Shown here: in pieces, positions 14,385 through 22,392 of the stretch
Numbering within the stretch: position 1 is the stretch's first letter
How the letters are laid out: every line of letters begins with the position of its first letter
Origin: Butyrivibrio sp. INlla21
GTDB lineage: Bacteria; Bacillota; Clostridia; Lachnospirales; Lachnospiraceae
Assembly: GCF_900116875.1 (NCBI RefSeq)
Contig: NZ_FPCC01000027.1
Span: 1 to 38,727, forward strand
DNA length: 38,727 nt
Direction of reading: 5' to 3'
Notes under the pieces: model-generated
The model's database searches: none
Told to the model about the DNA's origin: nothing
The model's input: the letters and a program-made list of their open reading frames with translations, nothing else
Position numbers and translations under genes: made by a program

Positions 14385-14606
14385 TTATTCTTGTTCACCT
14401 TCAGGGTCATATTTAAGTATGTCCCCCGGTTCGCATTCGAGCGCTTCGCAGATTCCTGCAAGAGTTCCGAAGCGGATTGCATTAACCTTATTGTTTTTTA
14501 TCTTGGACAAATTAACGTTTGCAATTCCGACTTTGTCCGCAAGGTCATTGAGAGATACGTGGCGTCTTGCCATCATTACATCAAGTTCAAGCATGATTCT
14601 ACCCAT
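14385..14606 (-). CDS. Small XRE-type HTH regulator (YozG-like)
   Basis: A 73-aa DNA-binding protein consisting only of a helix-turn-helix domain (MMARRHVSLNDLADKVGIAN, then NLSKIKNNKVNAIRF, and ECEPGDILKY at the end). The 'CEALxCxPGDIL' ending is typical of this short family. GGAGGGAA precedes the ATG. It lies 12 bases downstream of a DUF2975 gene, a pairing seen repeatedly in Firmicutes, so it probably regulates that operon. Tandem dyads at the operon start (15276-15309) are candidate binding sites. Confidence 0.88.
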   Translation of the reverse strand: MGRIMLELDVMMARRHVSLNDLADKVGIANVNLSKIKNNKVNAIRFGTLAGICEALECEPGDILKYDPEGEQE

Positions 14607-14618
14607 AAAATTCCCTCC

Positions 14619-15167
14619 TTAAAGTAATCCGTCTACATCTTTCTCAAGCTCTGCACCATATGCAAAGTACTGAGAAAGGCTGAGAGCAACAAGAGCAAAG
14701 AGGAATTCATATGCACTGACCCCCATGAGTGCGTTGGCACCAAAGATCAATCCCAATAAAGGGAGTACAATCTTTACAATTGGAAGAGCAAGTGCAAAGA
14801 TACCGATGTTTCTGATTCTTTTAACATTCTCTGCTGAGAAAGGTGATCCCGCATCAAGCGCGAAAATCTTGCCTATGTTATGGAAGATCAATCCGGCGAA
14901 AAATGCCTGTATAGTTATTATTCCAAAGTAAAGAAAGAATCCCGGGAAGTAGAACTGTCCGTCTTTTATAAATGCCTGAGAACCTGCGGTGTTGATCTGA
15001 GCGTTGGTAAATACATCATTAAACATCTGCTGATTAAGGTGTCCGGTAGCAAGCAAAATGGCGAGAGAGATTAGTGCAGTGACCGTAATACCTACGCCGG
15101 CAAATGAGATTACCTCTATGATCTTTGCGAGTACTGTAGTTACTTTGCTTAATGTTGTTTTTTTCAT
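14619..15167 (-). CDS. DUF2975 family membrane protein
   Basis: A 182-aa protein with four membrane segments (about residues 12-42, 73-98, 116-140 and 148-170). The loop FHNIGKIFALDAGSPFSAEN followed by VKRIRNIG is the hallmark of DUF2975. The function is unknown. GGAGG stands 8 bases before the ATG. It is the first gene of a two-gene operon with the HTH regulator. A protein of this kind could be a membrane sensor for the regulator; this is speculation from gene order. Confidence 0.87.
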   Translation of the reverse strand: MKKTTLSKVTTVLAKIIEVISFAGVGITVTALISLAILLATGHLNQQMFNDVFTNAQINTAGSQAFIKDGQFYFPGFFLYFGIITIQAFFAGLIFHNIGKIFALDAGSPFSAENVKRIRNIGIFALALPIVKIVLPLLGLIFGANALMGVSAYEFLFALVALSLSQYFAYGAELEKDVDGLL

Positions 15168-15275
15168 GTCGATATCCTCCGATGTGTGTTAATGTAATGT
15201 TGTTTAGTGATTTTTTCATCTTTTTGGGATGAAGTTTTTGCATAAATGTTTTTCGTTGTTTTTTAATTTGTTTTC

Positions 15276-15335
15276 ATTAAATATTTAATGTTTGTCGTTA
15301 AATATTTTATATCACACGTTCAAAGTGTGTGTCAA
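15276..15335 (-). promoter_or_regulatory. Promoter of the DUF2975/HTH operon with two dyads at 21-bp spacing
   Basis: On the reverse strand TTGACA (15330-15335), an 18-base spacer and TATAAA (15306-15311). Just downstream are ATTAAATATTTAAT (15276-15289, a perfect 14-bp palindrome) and a second copy of TTAAATATTT at 15298-15307, starting 21 bases after the first. One site overlaps the -10, which favours repression. Confidence 0.65.
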
Positions 15336-15431
15336 CATTTTTTTCAAAAAATTTTTTAAATCATAAAAAAGCGCGCACATTTCGCATATCTGCTCAGTCT
15401 ATCATTACGGAGGGAGGCAAAACTTTTATCC

Positions 15432-15890
15432 ATGGATATAGAAAAGTACTACGACAAAATTTATCGCTATTGCTACTTCAAAGTCAGCGATAAGCACATG
15501 GCTGAAGATCTTACTCAGGAAACTTTCCTTCGTTATATGAGCGCTTCCTCGGAGGCAAAAGAGCCTGAGAGATATCTTTACACCATCGCAAGAAACCTGT
15601 GCATCGATGAATATAAGAAGAAAAAAGAAATAGGTGAACTTGGCGAAGAGATGGCAAGCGGGACCGATCTTGAAAATGAGACGATCGATAGGATTCGCAT
15701 AAGAGCGGCGATGGAGAGTCTTGATGATGATGAACGCGAGATAGTGCAGCTACGACTTATAAGCGAAGAGTCCTATGCAGATATCTGTAAGATCATGGGA
15801 ATGACAAGGTTTTCGGTTTACAGAAGGCTTGAAAATGCCAAGAGTAAGCTTAAAAAGGCCCTTGAGAAAGGAGAGGCATATGAGAGATAG
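15432..15890 (+). CDS. ECF-type RNA polymerase sigma factor
   Basis: A 152-aa sigma-70 family factor. Region 2 is at residues 1-65 (IYRYCYFKVSDKHMAEDLTQ, then ETFLRYM and LYTIARNLCIDEYKKKK). Region 4 is at about 95-145 (MESLDDDEREIVQLRLISEE, then SYADICKIMGMTRFSVYRRL). There is no region 3, as in ECF factors. The purine-rich GGAGGGAGG lies about 13 bases before the ATG, longer than usual, but no other in-frame start exists. The gene overlaps the next by 11 bases and heads an operon with a membrane protein and an ABC transporter, suggesting it responds to an envelope or drug stress signal. Confidence 0.9.
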   Translation: MDIEKYYDKIYRYCYFKVSDKHMAEDLTQETFLRYMSASSEAKEPERYLYTIARNLCIDEYKKKKEIGELGEEMASGTDLENETIDRIRIRAAMESLDDDEREIVQLRLISEESYADICKIMGMTRFSVYRRLENAKSKLKKALEKGEAYER

Positions 15891-16626
15891 AGAGCTTAAA
15901 AGTATGCTGCAGAGCGCCGTTCCGGCTCTGGATTATATGAAAAAAGAAAACTTCATAAGAGCAAACAGAACCGGAAATGAGATAAATATCAGTACTCCGA
16001 GACTGGTTCTGCAGCAGGCGGGATTCATAAGAAAAAGAATATGGATCGCTGCACTCCTTTTGATAGTATTACCCTTTTTCAATATTGTGCACATAAATGT
16101 ATCAGGTCTTTATAACGAACCTGATGCTTTAGAAAGCAGCCTTTTATCTATTGCAGTTTTTATTCCTTTTATGGCAGCGATAGGAATGCTCGAAACCTTT
16201 AAAGCACATTTGCATGGTGTACATGAACTTGAGCAGGTGACTGTGATATCGGGAAGAAGGGCTCTCTTTGCCAGAATGACAGCTGTAGGAATAGTGAATT
16301 TTATTGCAATGGCAATTGTTTCAATCTGTTTTGGATTGACTGCAGGCATAAGTATATTAAGGGTATTAACGATCATTCTTATACCATATCTTTTGACCAT
16401 GACATTGTGCATGGAGATTGAGAGATTCGAATGGGCCGGAAAAACTCCGTTCGCATGCATAATTCCCGCAATAGTGGTGTATATTCTCATGATGCAGGAT
16501 TATGGCGGAGCTGCTTATGTGATGCTTGATGTGAATAAGCTTATCGTAGTGCTGATGGTTTTGATCGCGGTACAAATTTTTGAATTATACAGAATTGGCA
16601 GGATGGAGGAACTTGCATGGAACTGA
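15880..16626 (+). CDS. Multi-TM membrane protein, candidate anti-sigma factor or transporter subunit
   Basis: A 248-aa protein that I do not recognise. The start at 15880 is chosen because AAAGGAG lies 9 bases upstream; an ATG 17 codons earlier is inside the sigma gene. Residues 1-48 are hydrophilic and would be cytoplasmic (MRDRELKSMLQSAVPALDYM). Six hydrophobic segments follow (about 53-72, 86-106, 131-152, 156-175, 186-204 and 213-235). The position between an ECF sigma gene and an ABC ATPase, with overlaps on both sides (11 and 10 bases), suggests either an anti-sigma factor with a membrane sensor or part of the exporter. It lacks the ZAS zinc motif of classical anti-sigma factors. Confidence 0.75.
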   Translation: MRDRELKSMLQSAVPALDYMKKENFIRANRTGNEINISTPRLVLQQAGFIRKRIWIAALLLIVLPFFNIVHINVSGLYNEPDALESSLLSIAVFIPFMAAIGMLETFKAHLHGVHELEQVTVISGRRALFARMTAVGIVNFIAMAIVSICFGLTAGISILRVLTIILIPYLLTMTLCMEIERFEWAGKTPFACIIPAIVVYILMMQDYGGAAYVMLDVNKLIVVLMVLIAVQIFELYRIGRMEELAWN

Positions 16627-17309
16627 AGGTTGACAGGCTGACCAAGCAATATAAGAACAAGATTGCTGTGGACAGAATGAGTTTTAAATTGGAAAAAGGC
16701 GTTACCGGACTTCTTGGTGAAAACGGCGCGGGGAAGACCACACTTATGAGAATGATCTGTGGTATTCTCACTCCCACAAGCGGAGAAGTGAGCTACGACA
16801 ATCTTTCCGTTAACACCGAAGAATACAGGAATATTCTGGGATATCTTCCCCAGGAATTCGGGTATTATCCTGAGTTCTCTGGAAAAGATTTCCTTATGTA
16901 TTTTTGCGCATTGAAAGGACTGGATAAGAAGACTGCAAAGGCTAGAACTGCGGAGCTTCTAGAGCTTGTCGGTCTTAAAGAGGACGCCGGAAAAAAGATC
17001 TCCAAATATTCGGGCGGAATGAAAAGACGTATCGGTATAGCGCAGGCTCTTATCAACAGACCTGAACTACTTGTACTTGACGAACCCACTGTGGGACTTG
17101 ATCCGAAGGAAAGAGTGCGATTTAGAAAGCTTATCGAAGAACTTGGAAAGACAACAGTGGTGCTGCTTTCCACACATATCGTTTCTGATGTGGAAGATAT
17201 TGCCGATAGAGTACTTATCATGAAGTCGGGACAGATCATCTGGCAGGGAGACGGTAAAAATATGGACGGTAAACTTGAAGATTTTTATCTTGAGAAGATA
17301 GATGAATAG
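16617..17309 (+). CDS. ABC-2 type exporter, ATP-binding protein
   Basis: A 230-aa ATPase of the drug/lantibiotic/natA exporter class. Visible motifs are Walker A GENGAGKTT (34-42), the Q-loop YLPQEFG, the variant signature YSGGM, Walker B LLVLDEP and the switch His in STHIVSD. GGAGGAA precedes the ATG, inside the end of the previous gene. It is followed after 9 bases by its permease. It is slightly shorter than the usual 240-300 aa, ending soon after the nucleotide-binding domain. The substrate is unknown; the linked sigma factor suggests stress-induced export. Confidence 0.9.
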   Translation: MELKVDRLTKQYKNKIAVDRMSFKLEKGVTGLLGENGAGKTTLMRMICGILTPTSGEVSYDNLSVNTEEYRNILGYLPQEFGYYPEFSGKDFLMYFCALKGLDKKTAKARTAELLELVGLKEDAGKKISKYSGGMKRRIGIAQALINRPELLVLDEPTVGLDPKERVRFRKLIEELGKTTVVLLSTHIVSDVEDIADRVLIMKSGQIIWQGDGKNMDGKLEDFYLEKIDE

Positions 17310-17318
17310 GAGACTTAT

Positions 17319-18455
17319 ATGAAAAACAACTGTTTTGGGACGATTTATCTTTTTGAGATAAAGAAGATATTAAAGTCCAAAGCTGCAATTATAACTTTTT
17401 TGATTCTTTTGGTTCTTGCTTTTGTTTTCGGAGAGGGTGAGATATCGGGAAATGAATCCCCTGAGGCCAGAAGTAAGTTTGCTCAGATAGACGGACGGGT
17501 TATTGACGATAACCTACTTGATGAATATAGAGAGAATACGGATGACGCGGGTTATACCGATGACAGTAATCCGACATTTAAAATGTTTGGGTCATGGTTT
17601 AGGAGTCTTTCGGATCATGGCAAAAAAATAGAAGATGTCACAATAGAGGATCTTATCAAAAACAGAGATGCAGGAATACAGGAAGCAAAGGAATTGTCCT
17701 ATCTTACAACGGGTGAGTGCGAGTACTGGGAAGATAAGGGAAAAGAAATTGTTTTTCCCGGAACATGGCATGACACGTTAGCTGCTCGCGGGTACTTGGG
17801 CGGAGCTGTGGATATGAATATCTTATTGATCCTGTTTCTTATACCTATGGGGCTTTCCATTGTTTTTGCGTCGGAGTACCAGAATAAAACCGATCAGGTA
17901 GTGAGGGCAAGTAAATATGGTGATAAAAGAACATACTATGCCAAGATTTTGGCAGGAATGACTTTCGGAGTAGGAGGTTCACTTATTATTCTTGGTTCAT
18001 TCATAGGATACATGGCCCTTAGATGGGGAACCGGCGGACTTGATTTACCGATTATCCTGCTTAATCCCTATACTTCATATAATATGACTGCGGGAGGATT
18101 CCTGTTAAGACTCGCTGCGATAATTATTATAGGATGTATTTTAACATCAGCTGTAACGCTCTTTTTATCACAGGCTATGAAAAACTCATTGGCGGTAATG
18201 GGAACGTCAGTTGGACTGTATTTGGGAATATCCATGATCTCAGCAGTATTAGATACAAATATACGCCCTGTATCCCAGTTTATTCAGATGCTGCCGGCGG
18301 TGCTTATAGATACCAATATGGTTTACGAGTACAGACTTATAAACATTTTCGGCAAGTACTTTACTGTTTTTGAGTATGCGCCTATCATGTATATAATATT
18401 TACAATTGTATTCATAGCATTGGGAAGATTTATTTATGGAAGAAAAGAGAGATAG
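17319..18455 (+). CDS. ABC-2 type exporter, permease
   Basis: A 378-aa membrane protein. One hydrophobic segment sits near residues 22-40, followed by a large extracytoplasmic acidic domain (about 41-165, rich in Asp/Glu, with FPGTWHDTLAARGYLGG at its end). At least five more membrane segments occupy 168-375. This layout, TM1 plus a big outside loop plus a TM bundle, is common in ABC-2 permeases that export peptides or protect against them. Its last 20 bases overlap the araR start. It forms the last gene of the sigma-factor operon. Confidence 0.85.
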   Translation: MKNNCFGTIYLFEIKKILKSKAAIITFLILLVLAFVFGEGEISGNESPEARSKFAQIDGRVIDDNLLDEYRENTDDAGYTDDSNPTFKMFGSWFRSLSDHGKKIEDVTIEDLIKNRDAGIQEAKELSYLTTGECEYWEDKGKEIVFPGTWHDTLAARGYLGGAVDMNILLILFLIPMGLSIVFASEYQNKTDQVVRASKYGDKRTYYAKILAGMTFGVGGSLIILGSFIGYMALRWGTGGLDLPIILLNPYTSYNMTAGGFLLRLAAIIIIGCILTSAVTLFLSQAMKNSLAVMGTSVGLYLGISMISAVLDTNIRPVSQFIQMLPAVLIDTNMVYEYRLINIFGKYFTVFEYAPIMYIIFTIVFIALGRFIYGRKER

Positions 18456-19533
18456 ATCGGGGACACTTAAATATCAGCAGATTGAAGAAGAGTTAAAGCA
18501 GCTTATTTTGGAAGAAAAGATAAAGCCCGGAGAAAAGATGCCGTCCGAAAACGTGCTTACTTCTGAGTATGGCGTGAGTCGTCAGACGGTGAGAAAGGCT
18601 ATATCCAATCTTATTAACGAGGGTTTTGTCTATTCTGTTCAGGGAAGCGGAACCTACTGTTCCGATGCTTCCAGATTCAAAAAAGACTCCAAGGATATTG
18701 CTGTGGTAATGACGTACCTTTCGGATTATATTTTCCCAAAGGTTATAAGCGGAATTGATTCAGTTCTTTCTGAAAACGGCTACAGCATTGTGCTTAAGAA
18801 TACCAATAACTCAAGGACTCGCGAGATCAAGTGTCTTGAGGAGCTTATTGAGAAAAACATAGACGGGATCATAGTTGAGCCCAGTAAGAGCAATGTCTTT
18901 TGCAAGCACAAATATCTCTATGACAAGCTTGATAAATACGGCATCCCTTATATCTTTATCCAGGGTGCGTATTCGGTAATGGAGGATAAGCCTCACGTTA
19001 TCATGGATGACGAAAAGGGTGCATATCTTTTGACGGGATATCTGATAAGCCAAGGGCACAAGAATATCATCGGCGTTTTCAAGAGCGATGATACGCAGGG
19101 GCAGAACAGGCACAAGGGCTATGCCAAGGCGCTTGCCAAGGCGGGACTTACCTACGATCCCGAGAATGTCATCTGGTTCTATACCGAGGACCGCGCGGTT
19201 CATCCCTACACGAATCTTCAGAAGATGATAAAGAGTGGAAAAAAGGTTGATGCGATCGTAGCGTACAACGACCAGATAGCGTTTCATCTGATAAAGGCGA
19301 TCCGTGAGCTGGGACTAAAGGTCCCGCAGGATATTTCAATAACGGGATACGATAATTCACAGCCCGCAGCCAATACCGACATAACGCTTACCACGATCGT
19401 TCATCCGCAGCAGGAGCTTGGCAAGATTGCCGCTCAGATGCTGCTTAAGATGATCCGAGGTGAAGAAGTGGAAAAAAGAATTGTCGTCGAGCCCGAGCTC
19501 GTGATCGGTAATTCATGTATAAAAAGAAAGTGA
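18436..19533 (+). CDS. araR: AraR-type arabinose repressor (GntR HTH fused to LacI-like sensor)
   Basis: A 365-aa repressor. Residues 10-78 are a GntR winged helix (LKYQQIEEELKQLILEEKIK, PGEKMPSENVLTSEYGVSRQ, TVRKAISNL). Residues 85-365 are a LacI/periplasmic-binding-like effector domain (DIAVVMTYLSDYIFPKVISG ... PQDISITGYDNS). This fusion is diagnostic for AraR. The start codon lies 20 bases inside the ABC permease gene; the next Met is within the HTH, so no later start is possible. An AraR-like operator lies between this gene and araA, so it should repress araA until L-arabinose is present. A terminator follows the stop. Confidence 0.92.
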   Translation: MEEKRDRSGTLKYQQIEEELKQLILEEKIKPGEKMPSENVLTSEYGVSRQTVRKAISNLINEGFVYSVQGSGTYCSDASRFKKDSKDIAVVMTYLSDYIFPKVISGIDSVLSENGYSIVLKNTNNSRTREIKCLEELIEKNIDGIIVEPSKSNVFCKHKYLYDKLDKYGIPYIFIQGAYSVMEDKPHVIMDDEKGAYLLTGYLISQGHKNIIGVFKSDDTQGQNRHKGYAKALAKAGLTYDPENVIWFYTEDRAVHPYTNLQKMIKSGKKVDAIVAYNDQIAFHLIKAIRELGLKVPQDISITGYDNSQPAANTDITLTTIVHPQQELGKIAAQMLLKMIRGEEVEKRIVVEPELVIGNSCIKRK

Positions 19534-19557
19534 CTTTCGGGTCACTTCTTTTTTTTT
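19526..19557 (+). terminator. Rho-independent terminator after araR
   Basis: AAGTGAC (19528-19534) and GTCACTT (19541-19547) with a short loop, followed by CTTTTTTTTT. The stem includes the araR stop codon. Confidence 0.8.
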
Positions 19558-19610
19558 GCCCGAATAACATTTGAGCGTGGGATTTTAAGTTTATTACCTA
19601 CAACTTGACC

Positions 19611-19626
19611 ACTCGTACGTACAAGT
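19611..19626. promoter_or_regulatory. AraR operator upstream of araA
   Basis: ACTCGTACGTACAAGT is a near-perfect palindrome (one mismatched pair) centred on GTACGTAC. It matches the established B. subtilis AraR operator core TTGTACGTACAA closely. TTGACC (19605-19610) directly precedes it as a possible -35; I could not place a convincing -10. Confidence 0.8.
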
Positions 19627-19718
19627 TTGAAAATGAAAGCATGTAAATGTATCGGCTTTTTTAGAGAAGGGAAAAATAGCGATACATGGGGTATTAATGT
19701 TTTAAGGAGGGTTATAGA

Positions 19719-21215
19719 ATGATTCAGACAAAAGCGTACAAGTTTTGGTTTTGTACAGGCTCTCAGGACCTGTATGGGGATGAGGTTTTAAAGCACGTTG
19801 CAGAGCACTCTAAGGAGATCGTGGACGAGCTCAACAAATCGGGAATTCTCCCTTACGAAGTTGTATGGAAACCTGTACTTATCACCAATCAGCTGATAAG
19901 ACAGACCTTTAACGAGGCCAATGCAGATGAGACCTGCGCGGGTGTCATCACATGGATGCACACATTTTCACCTGCTAAGTCCTGGATACTCGGACTTCAG
20001 GAGTTCAGAAAACCTCTTTTGCACTTGCACACACAGTACAATGAGGAAATTCCTTACGATACGATCGACATGGATTTCATGAACGAGAATCAGGCTGCTC
20101 ACGGCGACAGAGAGTATGGACACATCGTAAGCCGCATGAGAATTGAGCGCAAAGTCATCGCCGGTTATTGGAAGGATAACGAGGTTAGAGAGAGAATAGC
20201 TTCCTGGATGAGAACTGCCGTAGGTATCATGGAGTCAAGCCACATAAGAGTTATGAGAGTTGCCGACAACATGAGAAACGTTGCGGTTACAGAGGGCGAT
20301 AAGGTTGAAGCTCAGATCAAGTTCGGTTGGGAAGTTGATACTTATCCCGTTAATGAGATTGCAGACAGCGTAGCAGCAGTAAGCGCTTCAGACGTGAACG
20401 CACTTCTCGACGAGTACTATGACAAATATCAGATCGTTCTCGACGGAAGAGATCCCGAAGAGTTCAAGAAACATGTAGCTGTTCAGGCTCAGATCGAGCT
20501 TGGCTTTGAGAGATTTCTTGAGGAAAAGAACTATCAGGCGATCGTTACTCACTTTGGAGACCTCGGCGCACTCGGCCAGCTTCCCGGTCTTGCTATTCAG
20601 AGACTTATGGAAAAGGGCTACGGTTTCGGCGCAGAGGGTGACTGGAAGGTTGCTGCCATGGTTCGCCTTATGAAGATCATGACTGCAGGCATGAAGAACG
20701 CCAAGGGTACTTCAATGCTTGAGGATTATACATATAACCTTGTAAGAGGAAAAGAGGGTATCCTTGAAGCTCACATGCTTGAGATCTGCCCGACTATCGC
20801 AGAAGGACCTATCAGCATCAGAGTTAAGCCTCTTTCAATGGGCGACAGAGAAGATCCTGCAAGACTTGTATTTACATCCAAGGAAGGAAAGGGTGTTGCC
20901 ACATCACTTATCGATCTTGGCAACAGATTCCGTCTCATCATCAACGAGGTTGAGTGTAAAAAGACAGAGAAGGCTATGCCTAATCTTCCCGTAGCAACCA
21001 ACTTCTGGACACCTTATCCGGATCTTTACACCGGAGCCGAGGCTTGGATCCTTGCAGGCGGAGCTCATCACACTGCTTTCTCATATGACCTTACGGTTGA
21101 GCAGATGGCAGACTGGGCTGAGATGATGGACATCGAAGCAGTTATCATCGACAAGAATACGACTATCCCCGCATTCAAGAAAGACCTTAAGCTCGGAGAA
21201 GTATTCTACAGATAA
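19719..21215 (+). CDS. araA: L-arabinose isomerase
   Basis: A 498-aa cytoplasmic enzyme converting L-arabinose to L-ribulose, the first step of bacterial arabinose use. The length matches E. coli AraA (500 aa). The Mn-binding residues are all visible: E306 (GAEGDWK), E335 (MLEDYTY), H352 (EAHMLE) and H450 or H451 (GGAHHTAFS). The N-terminus (KFWFCTGSQDLYGDEVL) is characteristic. TAAGGAGGG precedes the ATG. The gene is controlled by the AraR operator upstream and ends at a terminator; araB and araD are not in this window, so the rest of the pathway must be elsewhere. Confidence 0.97.
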   Translation: MIQTKAYKFWFCTGSQDLYGDEVLKHVAEHSKEIVDELNKSGILPYEVVWKPVLITNQLIRQTFNEANADETCAGVITWMHTFSPAKSWILGLQEFRKPLLHLHTQYNEEIPYDTIDMDFMNENQAAHGDREYGHIVSRMRIERKVIAGYWKDNEVRERIASWMRTAVGIMESSHIRVMRVADNMRNVAVTEGDKVEAQIKFGWEVDTYPVNEIADSVAAVSASDVNALLDEYYDKYQIVLDGRDPEEFKKHVAVQAQIELGFERFLEEKNYQAIVTHFGDLGALGQLPGLAIQRLMEKGYGFGAEGDWKVAAMVRLMKIMTAGMKNAKGTSMLEDYTYNLVRGKEGILEAHMLEICPTIAEGPISIRVKPLSMGDREDPARLVFTSKEGKGVATSLIDLGNRFRLIINEVECKKTEKAMPNLPVATNFWTPYPDLYTGAEAWILAGGAHHTAFSYDLTVEQMADWAEMMDIEAVIIDKNTTIPAFKKDLKLGEVFYR

Positions 21216-21272
21216 AAAATACAGCTAATGACATTCTCTTTTATATCCACATAAAAGCATTTTTTCCTAGGG

Positions 21273-21303
21273 GGCCGCTGAGTAATATCAGCGGCCTTTT
21301 TTT
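21273..21303 (+). terminator. Rho-independent terminator after araA
   Basis: Perfect arms GGCCGCTGA (21273-21281) and TCAGCGGCC (21288-21296) with a 6-nt loop, then seven T. Confidence 0.9.
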
Positions 21304-21338
21304 GTGGATCCCAATAGAAGAAAGAGGATGTTCTAATT

Positions 21339-21367
21339 TTGACAGTATCCGGTGCGAAATATAATAA
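21339..21367 (+). promoter_or_regulatory. Promoter of the aldo/keto reductase genes
   Basis: TTGACA (21339-21344) is followed by TATAAT (21360-21365) at 15 bases or TAATAA (21362-21367) at 17 bases. The resulting leader is about 100 nt. CCGGTGCGA occurs both in the promoter spacer and again near 21434 in the leader, a repeat of unknown meaning. Confidence 0.6.
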
Positions 21368-21473
21368 GTGCCTTGCCACCGAAGATGGTAAAATAAAAAA
21401 GACAATGACAGTGCATCGCGTATAAGCAGTATGCCGGTGCGAGTTTTTATCGCTTTTTTGCGGAGGGAAAAAT

Positions 21474-22337
21474 ATGAAGAACCAAAATGATGTATATAAG
21501 CTTTCAAACGGTGTCGGTGTTCCTTGCATTGGCTTCGGAACATGGCAGACTCCCGAAGGAGATGTTGCGGTAAGCAGCGTAGAGCATGCCATAAAAGCCG
21601 GCTATCGTCACATTGATACGGCACAGGTTTACGGAAACGAAGAGGGTGTCGGAAAAGGCATCAGAATAGGTATTATAGACGAGGGACTTACAAGAGAAGA
21701 TATCTTTGTGACGACCAAGATATGGAATGACAAGCACAGCTATGATCTTTGCAAGAGCTCTTTTGACGAATCACTCAGAAAACTCGGCCTTGATTATGTT
21801 GACATGCTTCTTATTCACTGGCCCAATCCCGCAGCGTTCAGAGACCGCTGGGAAGAGGCTAACGCTGAGACTTGGAGAGCAATGGAAGAGTTGTATGAAT
21901 CAGGAAAGGTCCGTTCCATCGGTATTTCCAACTTCAGACAGCACCATATAGAGGCACTTCTTAAGACTGCCAAGATCAAACCCATGGTCAATCAGATAAG
22001 ACTTTGTCCCGGCGCAACTCAGGACGAGCTTGTGGCATATTGCAAAGAGCAGGGAATGATACTTGAAGCATACAGCCCTCTCGGAACAGGTCAGATTTTC
22101 GACGTTCCCGAGATGAAGAAGCTCGCTGATAAGTATGGAAAGAGCATCGCTCAGATCTGCGTTCGTTTCAGTCTTCAGATGGGATTCCTTCCCTTACCTA
22201 AGTCAGTTCATGCCGACAGGATCAAAGAGAATCTCGATGTGTTTGATTTTGAGCTTGAGGCCGGCGATGTTAAGCTTATCGCAGATCTCAAGGGCTGCGT
22301 AGGATACGAGAGCGATCCCGATACAAGACCGTTCTGA
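21474..22337 (+). CDS. Aldo/keto reductase (AKR5-like, 2,5-diketo-gluconate reductase type)
   Basis: A 287-aa NADPH-dependent carbonyl reductase. The catalytic tetrad is complete: D48 and Y53 in YRHIDTAQVYGNE, K82 in TKIW, and H115 in LLIHWP. The cofactor region near the C-terminus (LPKSVHADRIKENLDVFDF) has the usual K-S-x-x-x-x-R-I pattern. GGAGGG lies upstream. A second reductase gene of another AKR subgroup starts 55 bases after it, so the pair may be co-transcribed. Physiological substrates cannot be read from sequence; sugar or short-chain aldehydes are plausible next to arabinose genes. Confidence 0.92.
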   Translation: MKNQNDVYKLSNGVGVPCIGFGTWQTPEGDVAVSSVEHAIKAGYRHIDTAQVYGNEEGVGKGIRIGIIDEGLTREDIFVTTKIWNDKHSYDLCKSSFDESLRKLGLDYVDMLLIHWPNPAAFRDRWEEANAETWRAMEELYESGKVRSIGISNFRQHHIEALLKTAKIKPMVNQIRLCPGATQDELVAYCKEQGMILEAYSPLGTGQIFDVPEMKKLADKYGKSIAQICVRFSLQMGFLPLPKSVHADRIKENLDVFDFELEAGDVKLIADLKGCVGYESDPDTRPF

Positions 22338-22392
22338 TCAGCGCGTTTTTTACCAAAATTTATCCCCCGATGGGGGAACGAAAGGATCATAA

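Noticed and set aside
19627..19650. CcpA-type cre site upstream of araA (TGAAAGCATGTAAA)
   Set aside because: It lacks the central CG and the conserved CA of the cre consensus, so the match is too weak to claim.
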